Source: Urechis unicinctus
Taxonomy: Eukaryota; Annelida; Polychaeta; Xenopneusta; Urechidae
Assembly (NCBI GenBank): GCA_034190875.2
Contig: CM067356.1
Span: 53,652,602 to 53,716,601 of the forward strand
DNA length: 64,000 bases
Direction of reading: 5' to 3'
A program made the translations under genes and the position numbers. Shown here piece by piece: positions 21,313-63,659 of this stretch. Below the pieces are notes generated by a model. It saw only the letters and a list, made by a program, of their open reading frames with translations, was not told the origin of the DNA and did no database searches. Numbering within the stretch: the first letter of the stretch is position 1; each line of letters starts with the position of its first letter.

Positions 21313-21561
21313 TACTTAGGCTATGACATGAACCGAAATAGAATGGATAACGTGCCAACATGTGACATAGCACTTTTGAACCAAGTTTGGGAGCAACAAG
21401 GTATTCAATCCGACTGTTTGCCTGTTGGGCTAATGTGACAAAATACATACAGACATCAACCTTTCAAGATCCACATGCCACCAAACACTGATTTTTTTCA
21501 TTTGAATTACTTCACTCAAAACAATCATGTAAACTTCCCATGACCACATTTGATACTGCAG

Positions 21562-24191
21562 TCAAAGAAAAGGGGCTTGAGTGTCGAAGAGAAAAGGACT
21601 CGCATGATGGAGTTTTTCTTTGAAAAGGTTTGGTTGCTGTATTAGTTATTTGTATTATCTAATGACGTTAGTGTCATGGTTCTGCCTGTGCTGCATCAAT
21701 GTGTGATGATACATGACAGGCTCATTCATATCTCTAGCATTCTCATGATGGCTTGGAGCACTAATAGGATCAATACATAATTGATGCTGTCAGTTAGTGA
21801 AAATACAAAAAGTAGATATATGTTCATATAAAAGCAAAATAGTTGTGGAGGCCAGATGTTTGCAAAGTCGTTTACAGATCATGGGTTCTGTATGCAAATC
21901 AAAGCGCTAAAGATTTCATCTTGTCATCCTTGTTTTACACACTTGTGTGGCTGTCCTGTTATTCATGGCAGCCTGACAGATTTTACACTATGTTTGGCAT
22001 AATGTGGGGTCATTAGGCATTAATGACAATTTAACTTTGTAGTCCTGTAATCCTCGAATATTTCAGTGTATGGATTGATCATTTTTCTTGTGTCCTCCAG
22101 AAAGATTTCTTTCAGTTGAAGGAATTGGAGAAGCTTTGCCAGAAGGAGAAAGGAATAACATCCATGTCTGTCAAGGATATCCTGACGAGCTTGGTCGACG
22201 ATGGAATGGTGGACACAGAGAAGATAGGAACTTCAGTTTATTTTTGGGCGTTTCCCAGCAAGGCCAGCCAAAATGTAAGAACTATTAGGAAATCTAATTA
22301 CTTTAAATTTCATGACTTGACTCTTGGCTCCTTTATTACACAGACATTGCATTTCAGATGATATAATATCCAAACTTTGTATCCATTCAATTCTTAACTG
22401 ATTCACCTTTTGAGAAGCTGCTTCTACATTCTTGTGTGTGTGGTAAGAGGAAGAGAAAGATAAATGACCTCACTAAGAGTATCACAGACATTGTGAGCAA
22501 GAGGAAGCATGTAGAAGAACTCATATCCAAGGCACAAGTTGGGAGAGAAGATTCGGTCAGATCCTCAATCCTTCTCCTACTTGAATGTTTCCTCTTTCCA
22601 TTACTAGAAGTTCTCATGAACATTATGATCCCAACTACATGATCACATGAAAGTATGAAATTGAACAGAACTTCTTAAACTTTGTGAATGTCAGTCACTG
22701 TCGAATCTTTATCACAAAGCATTATTAACCTGCAACTTCTCCCAAAAATAATTCACCTTTGAGCCATTTACCAGTTTAATAAGCACTGGTGTAGATAACT
22801 TGGGGTTTTTATAAATTTATTTTTGGCTTTGACAATTTTAGGATGCAGTTTAAGAATTCAGTTTTGTGATATGTTGCATTCATAATTTTTACAGTTTGAG
22901 TTGTTCTGGTTGTTAGGAATGTTGCTATAAATGTTTCAGTATAAAAAATTATTTATTCTAAATTCTTTCTTTTTTTGGTAACAGGACAACCGAGCAGCCA
23001 TTTTATCTGAGTTGTCCACGAAGCAGAGTGAGTGTCAAGAGTTGGAGAGTGAGCTGAAACGTTACCATGACTGCGACCCTGAGGTCGTGGAAGAGATGAA
23101 GGAGGAAGCGTCCGTTTGCAAAGAATCTGCCAACAGATGGACGGGTGAGTGGGCAGTAATTAATGAGTAGTATGGCAGAAAGATACAAAGACATCAGTGT
23201 GGATGAGTGGATTTAGGTTATATTTAGAATGTGAATAGAAGGTTTCTATGGAATGTTAGTCATCATTGTAAATTAGTGAGCTAATATTCTTAATGGAATA
23301 TGATACTCTAACAAATTGAGAGAATAACTGAGACAAATGAATGAATGATATTCAATTAGGGCTGATATTCATCACCTTATGTGGGGATGGGTTGATTTCT
23401 GGTACATTAGTAATGGGTGTGTTGCACAAGAAATGTATACAGTAGTTTGAGCAGATAAGTTAATACATTAGAATTATTTTGACCTTAAAGGGTTGAACAT
23501 ATTTGTTCACCAAATAATCCGTTGGATAGGAACATGAGTTGACAGGTGCTGGTACGTTATGATGGTGTAAATGATCAACATTGATTTAAACATGACAGCC
23601 AAGAGTTTATAGCTATGCTAAGAGGGTTCACTCTGACTAGCTATGCACTGATTATGCAAATGAGTGAAACAAATGCCCATTGTTGTGTAGCACTACCATA
23701 AAATCTGCATAGCTATAGGCTCTTTGATGGTATCCTGATGCTAGATGTTCTTTGAGCCTCTAGATCTATTTATACCTAGTTATAAAACTTAATATCATTT
23801 AGCTGCTTAGCAAGTATTGATTTTGATGACGTTATTCTGCTCTTAGCTCGCTGGGCTGGGTTCAGACATCAATCATAGACTTGTGTCTTCGTTTGGAATT
23901 GGCTTGTTTCAACCTTAACCTGAAATAGATTGAGTAGAACTTGTGTCAGTAAGAGTCAGGTATCCATAAAGCCAGGTTCTTATTTAATCATTATCCACTT
24001 CCCCTTATCAATATGCTATTTGTAAGATTTGTAGGTCACGAAAAGCAATAATTAGTGTGATGATCTCTTGCGTTCTCCTTTCAGATAACATTTTCTCCAT
24101 TAAGTCTTGGGTGAAAAATAAATTCCACTTTGAAGACAGTGTAGTCGACAAACAGTTTGGGATCCCAGATGACTTGGATTACATTGATTAA
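21562..24191 (+). CDS. MND1: MND1, meiotic nuclear division protein 1 (5 of 6 exons)
   Basis: Exons: 21562-21627, 22101-22274, 22448-22555, 22985-23144, 24085-24191 (stop TAA). All junctions are GT-AG with compatible phases. They encode 204 aa. With one Met from an upstream exon the length equals human MND1 (205). Recognisable landmarks: [19 protein letters not shown] at the start; the winged-helix segment [20 protein letters not shown] and YFWAFPSKA; a coiled coil across exons 4-5 (KINDLTKS to [15 protein letters not shown]); and the C-terminal [14 protein letters not shown] and [14 protein letters not shown]1 pairs with HOP2/PSMC3IP in the nucleus and stimulates DMC1/RAD51 strand invasion in meiosis. 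There is a stop in frame just upstream of 21562, so the start codon must lie in an exon I could not locate between about 18.6 and 21.5 kb. The gene looks intact. Confidence 0.96.
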
Positions 24192-24330
24192 CTCGTTATA
24201 TCTTGTTATTGTGGTTAATGTGGTGAACATTGTCTTCTCATTGAATATACTGTAAAATATATCAATTACATTTTTGTGAAATTCATATTGAATGCAGGAT
24301 CATATGAAAATATGTAAATATGCTGGGTAA

Positions 24331-24336
24331 AATAAA
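24331..24336 (+). terminator. MND1 poly(A) signal
   Basis: AATAAA about 140 bases after the MND1 stop, followed by an A run. It would give a short 3' UTR. Confidence 0.65.
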
Positions 24337-24339
24337 AAA

Positions 24340-24998
24340 AAACTGTTTACAACATCATCATGCTATGCAATATCTGCCTATGACCCCTGGAGAGGTCATG
24401 TTGCCGTTCATATAACCAGGGCATCTATGATAAAGCTGTTAGGCATGATAGGATCAAGCCAAGAGATATCAATAAAGATCCAGAAGGATTATATTATAGA
24501 ATAACGATAACTGGAGAGATAAATATGCCCTAGGAGAAATGGGGCAAAGCTTATGGTTGCTTGCCAAGGTATGAATATAAGGCTTTTTATTGATGGATAA
24601 TGCTATCAAAGAAGGCAGTGGTGTGTATAATGCCAGTTTCAGCACACTTTCCAATGTTGTTAGTATTTCACCATACATAACATCCTATTCACTATTTGCA
24701 TATAAAATTCCCAATAGATTGAAATAGTGCTTTAAGAAGCCATCTCTTTTATTGGGGCCTTACAGAAAACAATTTCTTATACTATTTTTTTGCAATTTGT
24801 GTTTTTCTCATTTAGGCAAACTTATCGACAGGCATAACCAATGCTGTAAGGGAAAACATAGATATTTTGCAGTTATACCTACCCTAGTGTTTAATTGATA
24901 AACTTATACCACCCCCGTGGTGAATATTTGCTACTTATGTTGCAAATGAGCTGTCTGAAAAACCAAGCAAAATATTTTCTCATTTAAGACATTATCCA
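24340..24998. other. Intergenic, MND1-TRAF4
   Basis: Nothing recognised. Confidence 0.5.
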
Positions 24999-25162
24999 GC
25001 ATGATCAGTCAGCGAGCGCTGCGTTATGATGTCAGTTCAGCATGATCAGTCAGCGAGCGCTGCGTTATGATGTCAGTTCAGCATGATCAGTCAGCTAGCG
25101 CTGCGTTATGATGTAAGGTCAGTATGATCAGTCAGCAGGCACAGCGTTATGATGTAAGGTCA
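24999..25162. repeat. 41-bp tandem repeat, 4 copies
   Basis: The unit GCATGATCAGTCAGCGAGCG plus CTGCGTTATGATGTCAGTTCA occurs at about 24999, 25040, 25081 and 25122. The last two are diverged. Confidence 0.9.
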
Positions 25163-25412
25163 GCATGGTACTTATCTTGCAGATTGCAGACTAGAAACGG
25201 CATCAGCAATAACATACTATAAAAAATAACTTATTGGTTAAAAGAACCTATTGGTTGTACAAGATAAAATATTATCATGATATTTGGAATGAAACAGTTT
25301 CGGTGCTCTGTGACATATTAAGATCTTGAGTCGATGTATGCTGCACATAAGGTCGTGCGATTTATATATAAGCAAGAGAATATATTTGGCTACAGGTAAA
25401 CTGGTGGGTGCA

Positions 25413-25519
25413 CAGGGATTTGCATTGGCCTGCCGGTCGCCATTTTCTGTGTATACATAAACCGGAGAGGAATATATACATAGTAGATAGCAGCCGGCAG
25501 GCCAATGCAAATCCCTGTG
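25413..25519. repeat. Perfect 26-bp inverted repeat
   Basis: CACAGGGATTTGCATTGG plus CCTGCCGG at about 25412-25437 is exactly inverted at about 25494-25519, with a 56-base spacer. The arms contain the octamer ATTTGCAT. A hairpin of this size could be a small TIR element or a precursor-like RNA stem. Confidence 0.85.
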
Positions 25520-25947
25520 GGTGGGTGTACGGTCTTCAGGGAATTCCGATCTGTTTTCTGTAACTTTAAGACAGATGGTGAGGTTGGCTGGTAAGTCTAT
25601 CACGAATTGTAGATGGACGTATTACAGCCCTCAGTATAGAATTGGGGCTTCATGGCCCGTACAAGTGGTGAGAGCTTAATTGGACCAATATAACAAATGT
25701 AGACGGCCAAGGGTTCAGAAAATTATATAAATGTCAATGTTTAGATGGCTACTGTACCGTATGACTGAAGTGGCAACCATTATGTGTTAGCCGTCGCATG
25801 GTCATACGTCCTCGTGTATTTTCCCCATATCATCCGTGTGAACATGTGAAGACATACTTATCGCAATGGCACCTTAAAACGATAATCAAGCGCAGTTTTA
25901 CACCAAAACGACCGCGTCTTTAGGTCACTAGGGGGCTGATGCTGTTT

Positions 25948-27630
25948 AACTTGGCGTTTTCGGAACGCCAAGTTATGGCGATCGGCCCGGTTTGTAAGTA
26001 TGTTTGTTTGTATGTATGTAAACAAATTTTTTTTCGCCAATCGTTAGGCGTCGATTATGCGCAGAACCGAGAGGTTTTGTTTTGACCTTGACCCAAAAAA
26101 GGTCAGGGTCATCGAAAATCTAGTACCTCGAATAACTCCGTTAATAATGGTCGGATCGTTACAAACTTTACACCATCGTGTAGCTCATTCAAATGCAAAC
26201 TTTTTCTAATGAATATACGGCATTTTTTCCCAAGCGCCTAAGGTCGAAAAAAGTGGTATCGGTCCAAATGACAACAAAAGTTTCATGAATATGTTGAGCG
26301 CCTATCAGATATCATTTGTTGTGATCCGCGATACAGGTCGCAATTTTTGAAATTTTCCAATTTTTTCTTCACCCATCGTTAGGGGGTAATGATGCCCAGA
26401 ACCGAGAGGTTTTGTTTTGACCTTGACCTGAAACTAAGGTCAGGGTCATCGAATAAGTGAAAATCTAGTACCTCGAATAACTCCGTTAATAATGGTCGGA
26501 TCGTTACAAACTTTACACCATCGTGTAGCTCATTCAAATTGCAAACTTTTTCTAATGACATATACGGCGATCCAACCAATGGTTTTCCCAAGCGCCTAAG
26601 GTCGAAAAAAAGTGGTATCGGTCCAAATGACAACAAAAGTTTCATGAATATGTTGAGCGCCTATCAGATATCATTTGTTGTGATCCGCGATACAGGTCGC
26701 AATTTTTGAAATTTTCCAATTTTTTCTTCACCCATCGTTAGGGGGTAATGATGCCCAGAACCGAGAGGTTTTGTTTTGACCTTGACCTGAAACTAAGGTC
26801 AGGGTCATCGAATAAGTGAAAATCTAGTACCTCGAATAACTCCGTTAATAATGGTCGGATCGTTACAAACTTTACACCATCGTGTAGCTCATTCAAATTG
26901 CAAACTTTTTCTAATGACATATACGGCGATCCAACCAATGGTTTTCCCAAGCGCCTAAGGTCGAAAAAAAGTGGTATCGGTCCAAATGACAACAAAAGTT
27001 TCATGAATATTTCGAACGCTTATAAAACAGTCAATACATGTCCTATAGCAATAAAAATTGGTTTACATGTTCTCCGAGACAAACTAAGACGTATCCTTAA
27101 ATATTGTGGATGTCAATGACGTCACTACCGGTCACGAATGCCTTGCCTATATCCTTGATATCATCTGATTTGTACCTTATGATTTTTCATTTCCCATGAA
27201 TCTCTTTGCAATCATAATGATTTTCATGACTCACAAGAGGCCGCCCTGTCGCGCAGAACAAAGGAATGCGCTGGGCGCGGCTGGCAGCGAGAATCAGGTC
27301 AAGTCGTTGTGCCTCTCGCGCTACACAAGCAAGAGGCCCAAGGGAACATGGGGGAACTTGGCGAACTGCATCAGGAAAATTTCAAAATCGGCCAACTAAT
27401 TCATCTTATTGTATATATTTATTTATGATCCATATAATGGAAGCTTATCTCAATTGTTAACTTGAAAAAAATTTAAAGTTTCCCCATTTGCCACAAAAAA
27501 TTATAATCCATGATAACTTATGTAATTTTTGGCCGATTTTGGTCAATTGTGGCCCCATTCTGAAATTGTTGCAATTATTTGGATGCAGTTCGCCAAGTTC
27601 CCACATGGCTCCCATGGGCCTCTTGTTTCA
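25948..27630. mobile_element. Composite repeat element with 359-bp tandem units
   Basis: It starts with a stem-loop (AACTTGGCG / CGCCAAGTT, 25948-25974). Three tandem units follow: a diverged copy at 26036-26290 and two nearly identical 359-base copies at 26291-27010, which explains two identical 88-residue minus-strand frames. Each unit holds TGACCTTGACC and then, 7-8 bases on, AGGTCAGGGTCA. An inverted repeat of about 45 bases (CAAGAGGCCC...AACTTGGCGAACTGCATC) follows at 27328-27372 and 27582-27627; its inner part AACTTGGCG echoes the left stem-loop. I infer a single non-autonomous element; its class is unknown to me. Confidence 0.65.
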
Positions 27631-27856
27631 TTTGGTGTCTCATTTGTGGCCGAGAGGCCGACGAGATCGGTTCTTCTCTGACGGGGTATTTTTCAATTTA
27701 TAATTAAACCGCATAAGTGAAACCGGTATTTAGGACCTTTGTTGGGTGAAGGTCAGAGTAATATGTCACAACCACTGAAGAAAACTATTCAAGAAGGTTG
27801 CTTAAACGACTGCAATCCTTGTGTGAGTCCTTTTTCATTGGCGTCGTGTGGGTATT

Positions 27857-27966
27857 AGTCAAGGTCCCCCAGCCTGATGGCTGCGGGCGCTGTTTACATG
27901 TTACTGATATTCAATAGTCTCGCCTTCTAGGGCGAGAAGCGTAGCGGAACCCCTGGAGTCTGGGAC
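27857..27966 (+). repeat. Dispersed ~110-bp repeat, copy 1
   Basis: Runs from GTCAAGGTCCCCCAGCC to GAGTCTGGGACGCAGACTA. It is found inverted at 45635-45745 and, truncated, at 63917-63985. An internal CTCGCC...GGGCGAG stem is present. Confidence 0.9.
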
Positions 27967-28311
27967 GCAGACTATGTGGGTATAGAAGCATACGTTATAT
28001 CTGTTGTGTATTTTCTTATGGTGAACCACATGCATAAATATAGATCGAAAGTTATGCGGTTCAACAAAAATACAATTTCAGTGATTTGCGTTTCTTTAAA
28101 TGTTTCATTGCATTAATTTTATGTCGGGTTGTGACACGTACGTTGCGTTTTCGGTATTTCATGTAACTCTTGACTTAGGAATCACCTGTCAATGCTTCTA
28201 ATTAAGTATTACCCAGGATATAGTTCTTTCAGAGTTTCTGTACTCGATCCTCGCCGAGTTTGTCGTCCCTTAGACCGGACAACCCAGCTGTGTTGTCTGG
28301 CTCTGCAGATG

Positions 28312-28891
28312 TTAAAGAGACTGTTCAGCCCCATATAAGGAAAGTGGTTGCCTAGCAAGCTGCTTGGTAACAGCACCTTGGAAACCAAAAATGTTACATT
28401 TTCAGACTTTCAGTCGCTACGCGGCGCTGTGGTCTCAGAAAAAAAAATCCTTGCTTCGACAGTCGCCATTTATGTTGTCGGACATTATCCTTCCTGCTTG
28501 TCGGTCTAATGTGTGCACAATTATGCCCACAACTTGAATGAGTGAAGATTTTATGAAATCTACATTATGTAACTAAAGTGGAAGAATACACATCGTTAGC
28601 GAGGTAAATTCAGAGCGCGTTATGATTTACAGCTAACATTCGTGTAGTTCATGGTTTTAGGGAGGCACCGTTATCGATGGAACGACATAACTGAATAAAA
28701 CAGATCTCCACAGTATATCATGAACATTTCCAGTCAAATAATAATGTTAAAAACTTATCAACATAACTTCCATCATGTAAACTCGGCAGCACAAATTAGA
28801 AGATGTCATAACTTACGTCTGCGTTAATCGTAGTAATGTAATAACGAAATGATCCCTGATTGCCTTATATGTGGCTGAACAGTCTCTTTAA
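28312..28891. mobile_element. MITE-like element with 29-bp terminal inverted repeats
   Basis: TTAAAGAGACTGTTCAGCC plus CCATATAAGG at 28312-28340 is inverted at 28863-28891 with one mismatch, giving a 580-base element without coding capacity. The outermost TTAA could be a piggyBac-type target duplication, or the TA within it a mariner-type one. The termini alone do not settle the family. Confidence 0.7.
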
Positions 28892-29935
28892 GATTTCGCG
28901 TCTCAGCGAGAAACCGGGGAGATGGGGTAATACTTGGACTTCCCCTATGAGGAATCCGCGACCAGATTAACGTTTACCAAGCACAGCTTTTTTGAGAAAA
29001 CCCCTGTTATAACACTTGCAATGTGTGCTTGATATTAATCGCCTCTATGGTCAGGCCATGAGGGATTTTCTCAACTCGACCAGAACAGCTGGGTGATGTT
29101 GAGACAGTCATGGCTGGCTGGCGATATGAGAAAAAGTCCGAGCTTTTTCTCGAGCTCTGATTGGTGGAGGGAAGGACGCCACACGATATGTCTATTTATT
29201 GTTAACCTAGGCCTGTGCACCCCCGTATTTCCCATTTTCTTCTCTATAAGTGTTAGCTATCGCATGGTTACGTGGGTGATATGTGTTTCCCCACATCGTT
29301 TATAACAAGACATGAAACCTACGGGTCCTACCGTCTCACCCTTCCCTTATTCACACGCGAAATCTGTCTTTCACTCATGAGATGGTACTTTGTGAATAGT
29401 ATTTCTGATGCTTAATAGAATATTTTCTTCGATTGAGCATTCAGCCTTCGATGATCGACTTTCAAACGGCTAGTATTTGGCGCCGTGCTCTTCCTCGTCC
29501 CTTCTATAGATCACATTGTCATCCATTCGACAGACGGCACCTTGTAAATTTTGTTGGCTTTGCGCTGGCAAACCTCTGGTACGGATATGATTTCGATTGC
29601 AATGCTTGTGCAAGTGAACCGAACAAATGAGGTGATGGAGGCAGTCAGATGGTGTTCTCCTCATCTGGGGTAATTTTATGAAATCCAGATTTTTCCAGTT
29701 TTCATACAATTTAAAGAAGACCTTTGCTCCAGGCCTTGGTCCAATGGCCAACATTACTCCCTCCCCTTCCGACAACTCGGTTAAGCATGAGAAGATCGGT
29801 GCAAACTTTCACTTTCTCATTGCCTTTAGAAAACGATAGAACGGGAGCACATCACTTTGAATGTCTTGAACTCCAATTTGCCAGGGATTTAAATGTATGA
29901 ATGCACCTGAAACCATTCGAGTTTCAAACATGCCG
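28892..29935. other. Intergenic between MND1 and TRAF4 3' ends
   Basis: No gene or structured repeat seen on either strand. Confidence 0.5.
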
Positions 29936-29941
29936 TTTATT
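29936..29941 (-). terminator. Candidate TRAF4 poly(A) signal
   Basis: TTTATT on plus is AATAAA on minus, about 1.06 kb after the TRAF4 stop. It would give a roughly 1.1 kb 3' UTR. Confidence 0.45.
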
Positions 29942-31001
29942 TACACGAGATACAGTCACTCATTCTATAAATAACAGCAAACACTAACACACATGTCAAA
30001 AACAAAAATTTGCTTTTTTCAAACAAACACACACACAATCTGTACAATCAATAAAAATGCTGACACTTGTTCATTACAAGGGAACACAACATAATCGAAA
30101 TCTACAGCCAGACTCCTGACTTGATATAAAACAGGAAGCAGGACTAATATATGAAGGACAAAAATGTGTCGCATGAATTCTCCAGGTACCACATTTCAGA
30201 TATACAGACGGACAGCTTGTAAATATTGGTTATTTATCAAATGTCAAACATTAACAAATACTCAAGATAGCAGTCAACTAATACATCATAACGTATATGA
30301 CCAATGCTCATCCCCTAACCAATAAAATGTGGTTAAAATAACAATGTATGGTAAATAAAACTTTCCAGACACCATAAGAACGACTACCGTGTGGCTCGAC
30401 GTGATCACCATTATGCTAACATCACTGTATCACTCAAGCTGATCCCATCAGGTCCTTCACACAGAACTTACCAATGACATGATTCAGAATTTCAAAAAGC
30501 ACCAATCGGTTATCTTTCACATGAAGTTGTTTTACAACTTGAATCCAAATATTGTTATTTCCGTCTCAATTCTGATTCTTTCGACATTTCCTGACATGGT
30601 GCTTTGTATAATCATGTTAGCAGATTCTCACACCAAATTCAGCGATCCCGCTCTTAAAACAAGTTACACTAACAAGTATGATGCAAAAAACAAATGAAGA
30701 CATTTTGGTCCATTTCACCGGAATCACCTAATCTGGATGCTGCCCCACAAGTCAGGTTTGCCAAATTTTCCAATCAATAGAATTTTGCTCATCTCATGAA
30801 CACTACGGTTATGCTATTTTCCTCACTGTTTAACATTTCCTAATTGCACAATGAACCTCGAGTACATCTATTTCAGGATATAAAGTCTGCAAGAGCAGTT
30901 AATGTCAGTTAACACAATCATAAGTGTCCTTTCTGAAAAGTACACCTATTTTAATTAAGCACAAGCCCAAATGTCTTGACCAATCAAGATTAATTGGCAG
31001 C

Positions 31002-60307
<29,306 letters not shown>

Positions 60308-61724
60308 TTTGGCGTTATATTGACATATTTTCCAGAGAGATCGAGTATACCCGGGTTACAGCCTGAGTGCGAATAACCTCCTTACCACGCCGCACGAGGC
60401 TTTGTTGACATCATGTGACCACAGAGCGTGAAGTCACAAAACCGCCAGGGAACTCGGACATAAAAATATATTCCTGAATAATACTATGATATCAGTAGTT
60501 GAAAAATAATCACTGAACGTGCTCAATGTAGTAACTGAATTCTTATATAAAACTGTGGTAAATGAACCGTGATATTAATAGGAAGCATATATTAAGAAAT
60601 TTCGGAACTGACTCAGAAAGCGTCCGTCATGAGAGCAAGTGAACTGCGTTATGATATCACCCGATTTCAGCACGTAATTTATTCTCAGTGACCACTCGGG
60701 TCATATAGCTGGGATAATCCCAAATATAACCAGCAGGGACGTTGAGTAGAGAACTGAATCAATAGACGGTAGTTTAAACGTTGACTGTCGTGATTAAAGT
60801 TGGTTCCTTTATATTGCGTTCATAATTATTTCATTACAAGCATACATGTCCCTGTTTGTTAGTTAACTATGAGACAATATGATGATTTTGAATGAGACAT
60901 TTTACACTGGTATCCTCTTAGGGAAAATGAATAGAAGACAAACGTGTTTTCAATCGATGGCATATTTTATCACACACGTCTTACCTATAACTTTGATTTG
61001 AAATCTTCAACCATCCCTAGCTCACAAATTTATTTTGTGAGAGTGCCTACTCATATAAATAGGATATGTATACGAATTAATTATTCAAAGCTAAACAAAA
61101 TGGCTCAAAGGTAAAGTGCTTGAAACACATCCGATATGTCGTTATTCTTAAGTTATTCTTATAAAGTTATGTCAAGTGGAATGTGGACACTCAAAGCTTG
61201 AAAACGCACTTATGCATAAACATCATCACAGCTTTTACGCATCATAACGAATCTCAAGCGTTATGACGAGGCGGCCGACATATTCCGTTGACATTTGATA
61301 TTCTTAACCTACATATTCGTTGCGGATTTGACTCACTATTTTTTATCATCATCCTCACCATGTTCTCAATTATTATCTCCTATGGAATAATCATCATTAT
61401 TATCTAAAACATGATAATTACCATGGCCAACTTCACCAGAATCATCATCGAGATAACGATCAAGAGAGTTAGCATCATATGAAACAGTTTAGGATTTTTA
61501 TCATAGAGATAACTACCATCATTATCACCAGTAGCATGATCATCGTAATCTTCTCCAATAGTGTTCTCGTGATTCGCATACTCAGCAGTTTCATTAAAAT
61601 ATTATCCTCATCAGAATTATAATGACAATAATGTTCAACATTGACTAACAGTAAAGATCGAGAGTAGTGAACAAGGCGAAGTTTCTATGCTTATCATGGT
61701 GATAGTCCAGACGACTCGCCATGA
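60308..61724. other. TRAF4 5' flank
   Basis: Presumed promoter/5' UTR on the minus strand; no TATA box at a clear position. From about 61340 to 61640 the sequence is ATC/ATT-rich low complexity. Confidence 0.4.
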
Positions 61725-63427
61725 CTATGTTAACCCACCGGCAACCAATGGAGTTCAACTAGAACTGGCGTGATGTTGTCTCTTCGCGATGTCTTTGTAA
61801 TAAGGCTAGCACTTGTATTTTGAACTAGTTGGAGCCTGTTGAGCAGTGACCTTGGTAGGTTGTGGAGCAGGATGTTAGCATGGGTCCAGTCGGATGCTTG
61901 TGCATCGTCGGCATAGCTCATATGTTGCATATGGTGACGTCTTGAAATATCTCCTACTGGACGTGTGTACATGCAGTATTTCTTTGAGTCCTATGGCACA
62001 CCAAATCCAAGTGAACAGTTGTGTGATGTGGTTGCCTCGATGGCAACGCACTGGGACCTCCCAACCAGATATGACTGTATCCACCCTAGAGCCTTATTAG
62101 TGATACCAAATGTGTGCCGGAAGCGTTCCAGGAAGATAGAGTGGTCCAGGGTATCAAACGCTGCTAAGATATCAATCATGATGAGTACCACTGATGCGCC
62201 CTTGTCTAGAGCTTCCAGTATATAGGTTTGGGCTGAGCAGAGCAGTTTCCGTCGAGTGGTACTGTCTGTAGGCAGACTGATATGGGTCATGAAGGCTGTG
62301 TGTGCGGAGGTGGACCTCTACGCGTTCAGAAACCACCCTCTCAAGGACCTTGGATATGAAGCTCAAGTTCGAGACTGGCCGATAGTTCTTTAAATATTTC
62401 TGGTCAAGACCGGGTTTCTTGATGAGGGGGCGGACAATAGCTCGTTTGAATGTTGCAGGAACTGTTGCCTCAGAGAGGGACTAATTATGGCCGTCATGAT
62501 GGGAAGCAGAGGGTCAAGACATCGCTTGAGTAGCGAGGTTGGAATTGCATCAAGCTTACAGGACTTAGCTGGTGCTTAGGACATCATCTTCCGGAGTTCA
62601 TCTTCTGTGACTGGGGTGAACTCAGCTTATCGTTGACCTGCAAATGGGATCTCACCAGCACACACATTGTGACAGCTGTCATTGTCAGCCAGATGAATGG
62701 AGGATGTGATAGCTGAGATCTTTGAGACGAAAAACTCACTGAACTTCTCTGCCAATTCAAGCATTGAGTCATGCATAGGCAATACTTCACCCACTATCTC
62801 CCACGAGGCTTCTTGTTATCTTATACAGCTTCTTCTGGCTCCTCTCGAATTACAGTTTAGCTTTGCGTTACAGAGAGTGTACAGTTCTGCACTGTTCACG
62901 GTAAAGCTCTCGATGCTCAGTGAGCTTGGTTCCCTCTTCCTCTTCTCATGATTTGCCTCACGAAGCTCCTCAGGAGGGTGATGGTGTTGGTACACAGAGG
63001 GAAGTGTGTTTCCAGTAAGGACTGAAGCTCTGAAGTTTGTCTGTGTCATTCAGCCACCTTGATGCAGCTGCATCCCTGGCAAAGTCTTCAGTGACCTTGT
63101 CTTTCAGTCGCCGGAAGGACACTTCTTTTTCACCTTGGGAGGTTTGTGTAGGCTGATTCTGCAGTGTATGGCCAGGTGATCACCAGCGAGGTTACCTTTG
63201 TTGTCACAAAGGCCTGGATCATTGACCACCGGTGTGCCGAAGAGCAAATCAATGGTTTCACGCGTTATGACAATGTCAAGGGTGTGACCTCGCTTATAAG
63301 TGGGGCCTGCCAGCTGCTGAAACAGACCATGAGTGTAAAGCAGGCTGATGAACTGTGCAGTGTACGTGTTATCAGGGACATCTAGATGGAAGTTGATGTC
63401 TCCAAGGATGATGGGGTCTCTAGTTAA
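61725..63427 (-). pseudogene. CR1/L2-type non-LTR retrotransposon ORF2, truncated and internally deleted
   Basis: Minus strand in order: endonuclease pieces [20 protein letters not shown] and AGDHLAI (63410-63175); a linker with ELREANHEKRKRE (about 62970); then [81 protein letters not shown] and the catalytic YADDAQ (about 61910). Directly after YADD comes NILLHNLPRSLLNRLQLVQN and TPVLVELHWLPV, which normally lies about a hundred or more residues later, so the palm/thumb segment is deleted. Several frameshifts and stops are present. The 5' end is cut by the (TA)n tract at 63447, so it is 5'-truncated as usual for LINEs. Not functional. Confidence 0.88.
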
Positions 63428-63444
63428 AAGGATGATGATGTCTG

Positions 63445-63651
<207 letters not shown>

Positions 63652-63659
<8 letters not shown>

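Noticed and set aside
26379..27004. Two identical 88-residue minus-strand proteins
   Set aside because: They result from a near-identical 359-bp tandem duplication inside a non-coding repeat element.
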